A stretch of 17,143 nt of DNA, taken from the NCBI GenBank assembly GCA_964437425.1, contig CAYTGO010000063.1, positions 1 to 17,143 of the forward strand, in the 5' to 3' direction. This stretch comes from Scalindua sp964437425 (GTDB lineage: Bacteria > Planctomycetota > Brocadiia > Brocadiales > Scalinduaceae). Below the pieces are notes generated by a model. The model searched no databases and was not told the origin of the DNA. It saw only the letters and a program-made list of their open reading frames with translations. The translations under genes and the position numbers were made by a program. Within the stretch, counting starts at the first letter, position 1. Every line of letters starts with the position of its first letter. Positions 14,313 to 17,143 of the stretch are shown here, piece by piece.

Positions 14313-17143
14313 TCATATTGGATTACATTCAATATGATTGCCAGTAATGCATTCATGTCCGCCTGTACTCATGTGGTCAATGGTATCAGTGAATGCCTGC
14401 TGAATCCCATCCCGTATTGCCACTATTGTAGAAGTGGTAAACTGATTATTATTAACATTTTCTATATTTGCCAATACGGAATCAATATTAGTTTTTATAC
14501 TAGCAAGAGCGTCTGTATTTCCAAAATCATTTACATGGGCAACGAGAAAGCTCTTTGCCTGGTTTATAGAGTCCTTGATGGCAGTAATGTTTGTACTAAC
14601 ATCTTCGGTTGCCATGACACTGGCCTCCAGGAGATGATGCGCAACACCTGCTTCTTGTAGGAATTCAGTGGTATCCTCATGATTTGCGAGGGTGTCCCTG
14701 GCAACCCATAATCTATCAAAGAACTCGTCCCTGCCGGCCATAAACTCAGAATCGGAAATATTCTCCATATCGATAATGACCTCATTCACCTTGGCAATAA
14801 ACGCCTGGTGTTCTGCACTGGCCACGGCATCTGCCGCAAGATCCGCATCATGAACCTCAATATCTCCACGAAGCATCCTGGCAAACGTAAGCAGATAATC
14901 TGTACTTGTAGTTTCTACTATCGGATCAAGTACACTATCAATAAGGACTGCAGAATCGAAAGTATTATCACCTACATCCTCCACTTGAAAAACAAGCTCT
15001 GTTATTCCGGCTGGTATAGTCCAGTCACCATCATATGTTAACCAGCCTGTTTGGCTACCACTGTCCGTGTCTAAGCCTGCACCTGATAGCCCACTAACGC
15101 TCGTCATACCGGTGGCACTTGAAGTGAAGGATACGAGTGTATGGGTGGCTCCACCTGGGAGTAATAATTTTGCCGTAAAAGTATCGTTACCACCGGTTTC
15201 TGTTGTAACAAAGTTGTAATCAAAGCTTAAATGGCGTGTAGCAGACTCTGCAAAATCGAACCTAATACCCAGTTTGCCCATGGTAATTCCGGTCCCGCCT
15301 GTATGGATTACAGCAAAGCGATCACCTGTGTTACCACTCTTGGCATTAATTGACCCAAAAGAGGTACTGGTAGAAGCGTTAAGTTGTTGGTTCCACCACG
15401 AACCGATATTACTTGAACCCTGAAAATCATCGAAGAACTTGTTATCACGTGTGTAGAATAGATTATCAAATACAAATCTGGAAGCCGCCGACTCCTTATA
15501 ATCTACTTCCATTTTCTTTACCAGTGACCCTACATGGTTAAACATCCCCTCTGACCACCCACTTGAGATTGATGTATCTATATTAAAGGTTCTAAACAGT
15601 GTACCCGATACATCAAACAGTCTAACAGTGAATCCAGAAGTTTCATTAGTACCGGTATTCAATGCGCTACCAAAATTAATAAGCGGTGTTGGCGTACTAA
15701 AAAGCAGCGTCAGTATCCCACTACTATTTCCCTCTATACTTTCATTTTGTACGTTCACAAGGCCCGGACCGGTACTCTTGAAAGTTGCATCCAGGTTGTC
15801 CGTACCTGAAATCTGGTAATTAATATCTATACCAACCGGAGCAGTCATATCAACACTGTTCACCGGAACACCGAATACGCTGGACTCATTAAATTGCAGA
15901 AGAGTAGGAGTAACCGGGCCGGCTGTGTTATTAGGATCGCTAGTATTGTTAGGATCGTTAGGATCACCACCTGTTTGACTCATAAGCTGCTGGATTTGAG
16001 TTTGGGTCAGCGTGTTTCCATATTGATCCATAACCGAACCGTCAGAGTTAAATGTAAATGTATTCCCATCACTAGATTCAAATGTACCGATAAATGTATC
16101 AGTTGCTTGATCATAAGTGCCTGACCACATACCAAATTCGTCTGTCATTGTACCTTCATACACCAATCCCCCGTCAGTCTCTGTAACACTTCCTTCGAAC
16201 GTACCATCTTCCGGGCCCTCCCCGTCAGAACCGTCATGACCATCACCATCCATCGGTCCGTCATAACCGTCACCATCCATCGGCCCGTCATGACCGTCAT
16301 CATGCATGATTCCCAGACTTGTTCCGGATTCAATGGTTATTGTTGAACCATCCTCATTTGTCATCACAACATCTCCGGTTACACCTGTAACCGTTATCTC
16401 TCCGGTATCAGGATTAACCGTAAAATCCATGGATCCACCGTCTTCCATTGTTATGAGGCCATTATCAGTTTCTAGTGTATACGAGCCTCCACCTGAAGAC
16501 ATTGACATCTCTCCGGTACTGTCATTAAAGGTGACCTCTACTACCGCACCTTCCTGCATTACGGCCATACCCATAGGAGTATCAAAGCTTACCTCACCCT
16601 CCATTGCAGTCATCGTAACCTGACCTGTATCTTGATCAAAGGCGGTCCCTACTATTTCTCCATGCTCAAGGCTTGCAGTCCCCGCTGAAGTTTCAAATAT
16701 TATATCTCCCCGCTCTGCTGTCATAAGCATCTCACCGGTATCAGTATCAATATGAGCCCCCATGGCTTCACCTTCCTCCATCACTACCCTGCCCATTGCG
16801 GTATCGAATTCCATCGTGCCAACCTCAGCAGTCATTATCACATTCCCTGTTTCAGCATCTATCAATGCCCCTACAACATCGCCTTCCTCCATCATTGCCC
16901 TGCCCATGGCAGTATCGAATTCCATCGTGCCAACCTCAGCAGTCATTATCACCTCTCCAGTAGTTGCATCCACCAGGGCTCCAATAATATTTCCCTCCTC
17001 CATCATTACTTTACCCATATGTGACTCAAAACCAATCCTTCCCACCTCTGACGACACACTTACCTTACCTGTTTCATTATCAACCTTGGTACCTGCTGCT
17101 TCTCCATCTTCTATAATGACCGTACCGGAAGCTGTCTCAAACT
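14313..17143 (-). CDS. Large repeat-rich secreted protein, 5' end beyond the window
   Basis: The frame stays open to the right window edge, giving at least 942 residues before the TGA at 14313. The GTG at 17057 is inside a repeat unit and is not the true start. From the edge inwards there are seven 37-residue units (17141 to 16365), of the form F(D/E)T.MG...MEEG...GA.ID..TG...MTAE.G, and a degenerate eighth. An Asp/Gly-rich linker (DGHDGPMDGDG type) follows, then a glycine/threonine-rich small domain (about 15980-16200) and an Asn/Pro/Asp linker. Next come two beta-sandwich-like regions (~15450-15910, ending RFVFDNLFYT; ~14930-15450, with FDDFQGSSNIGSWWNQQ). The last ~200 residues are mostly helical and end with two cysteines (HECITGNHIECNPI). 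There is no membrane anchor at the C-terminus. It resembles surface or biofilm adhesins in build. The unseen N-terminus would decide on export route. No family was identified with confidence. Confidence 0.8.
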   Translation of the reverse strand, partial: FETASGTVIIEDGEAAGTKVDNETGKVSVSSEVGRIGFESHMGKVMMEEGNIIGALVDATTGEVIMTAEVGTMEFDTAMGRAMMEEGDVVGALIDAETGNVIMTAEVGTMEFDTAMGRVVMEEGEAMGAHIDTDTGEMLMTAERGDIIFETSAGTASLEHGEIVGTAFDQDTGQVTMTAMEGEVSFDTPMGMAVMQEGAVVEVTFNDSTGEMSMSSGGGSYTLETDNGLITMEDGGSMDFTVNPDTGEITVTGVTGDVVMTNEDGSTITIESGTSLGIMHDDGHDGPMDGDGYDGPMDGDGHDGSDGEGPEDGTFEGSVTETDGGLVYEGTMTDEFGMWSGTYDQATDTFIGTFESSDGNTFTFNSDGSVMDQYGNTLTQTQIQQLMSQTGGDPNDPNNTSDPNNTAGPVTPTLLQFNESSVFGVPVNSVDMTAPVGIDINYQISGTDNLDATFKSTGPGLVNVQNESIEGNSSGILTLLFSTPTPLINFGSALNTGTNETSGFTVRLFDVSGTLFRTFNIDTSISSGWSEGMFNHVGSLVKKMEVDYKESAASRFVFDNLFYTRDNKFFDDFQGSSNIGSWWNQQLNASTSTSFGSINAKSGNTGDRFAVIHTGGTGITMGKLGIRFDFAESATRHLSFDYNFVTTETGGNDTFTAKLLLPGGATHTLVSFTSSATGMTSVSGLSGAGLDTDSGSQTGWLTYDGDWTIPAGITELVFQVEDVGDNTFDSAVLIDSVLDPIVETTSTDYLLTFARMLRGDIEVHDADLAADAVASAEHQAFIAKVNEVIIDMENISDSEFMAGRDEFFDRLWVARDTLANHEDTTEFLQEAGVAHHLLEASVMATEDVSTNITAIKDSINQAKSFLVAHVNDFGNTDALASIKTNIDSVLANIENVNNNQFTTSTIVAIRDGIQQAFTDTIDHMSTGGHECITGNHIECNPI
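16244..16297. repeat. Two 27-base tandem repeats coding an Asp/Gly-rich linker
   Basis: Units 16244-16270 and 16271-16297 differ at two bases only. They code for PMDGDG(Y/H)DG-type nonapeptides and are flanked by partial copies on both sides. The Asp/Gly pattern could bind calcium, but it does not match a canonical RTX nonapeptide. Confidence 0.88.
16365..17141. repeat. Seven tandem 111-base repeats coding 37-residue units
   Basis: Units run from 17141 downward every 111 bases without indels, and the array continues beyond the window or begins there. The third and fourth units are closest: 16801-16841 and 16912-16952 are identical over 41 bases at an offset of exactly 111. Outer units have diverged, which suggests a recent expansion in the middle of the array. 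Confidence 0.92.

Noticed and set aside
14313..17057. Giant protein taken as complete with a GTG start at 17057
   Set aside because: The same frame continues upstream with another full 37-residue repeat unit to the window edge. The GTG is inside a repeat and has no ribosome-binding site.
16365..17141. Repeat array considered as CRISPR
   Set aside because: Units are 111 bases, adjacent without spacers, diverged at silent sites, and in frame with a protein.

Overview
The window looks like a scaffold from an uncultured, diderm, moderately AT-rich bacterium, probably assembled from a metagenome. Support for a Gram-negative envelope comes from a complete-looking CusB/CusA tripartite-type metal pump, an outer-membrane beta-barrel ending in an aromatic residue, and several secreted proteins. 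The mix of a long CusA/CusB type, a Tat-exported DUF362 protein, an alginate-export-like barrel and a bacterial Rsm22 homologue would suit a Planctomycetota-like (perhaps Brocadiales/anammox-like) genome. That is recall-based inference and could not be tested here. No rRNA, tRNA, CRISPR array, transposase or integrase was seen.

Layout from left to right. 1-649 (minus) is a partial spermidine-synthase-like gene, much richer in GC than what follows. 742-1737 (minus) is an AT-rich Rsm22/METTL17-type methyltransferase with a plausible four-cysteine Fe-S set. 2055-2492 (plus) is a small DCC-family thiol oxidoreductase. 2524-3405 and 3447-4307 (both minus) are a tandem pair of diverged paralogues of a family I do not recognise. 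4445-10498 (minus) is the metal efflux pair: cusB first, then cusA 22 bases downstream. Divergent from cusB is the DUF362 gene (10796-11860, plus). The right third, all on the minus strand and transcribed from the right edge inwards, holds a very long repeat-rich secreted protein (17143 to 14313, cut by the window edge), an outer-membrane barrel (14219-12711) and a small exported protein (12663-11998). These may form one cell-surface operon.

The cus pair is elaborated. CusB carries four Cys-rich heavy-metal-binding modules plus a C-terminal DUF3347-like domain. CusA carries a further Cys/His-rich insertion in its periplasmic part and two extra membrane segments. Three methionines match the Cu/Ag relay of CusA. 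No outer-membrane factor (cusC) and no metal regulator is present in the window.

One caution is important. The 100 Ns at 8084-8183 are flanked by an identical 55-base sequence on both sides. Removing the Ns and one copy (155 bases) restores one uninterrupted 1222-codon cusA frame starting at 8268, so the gap looks like a scaffolding artefact over a real contig overlap. The apparent start at 8245 is spurious.
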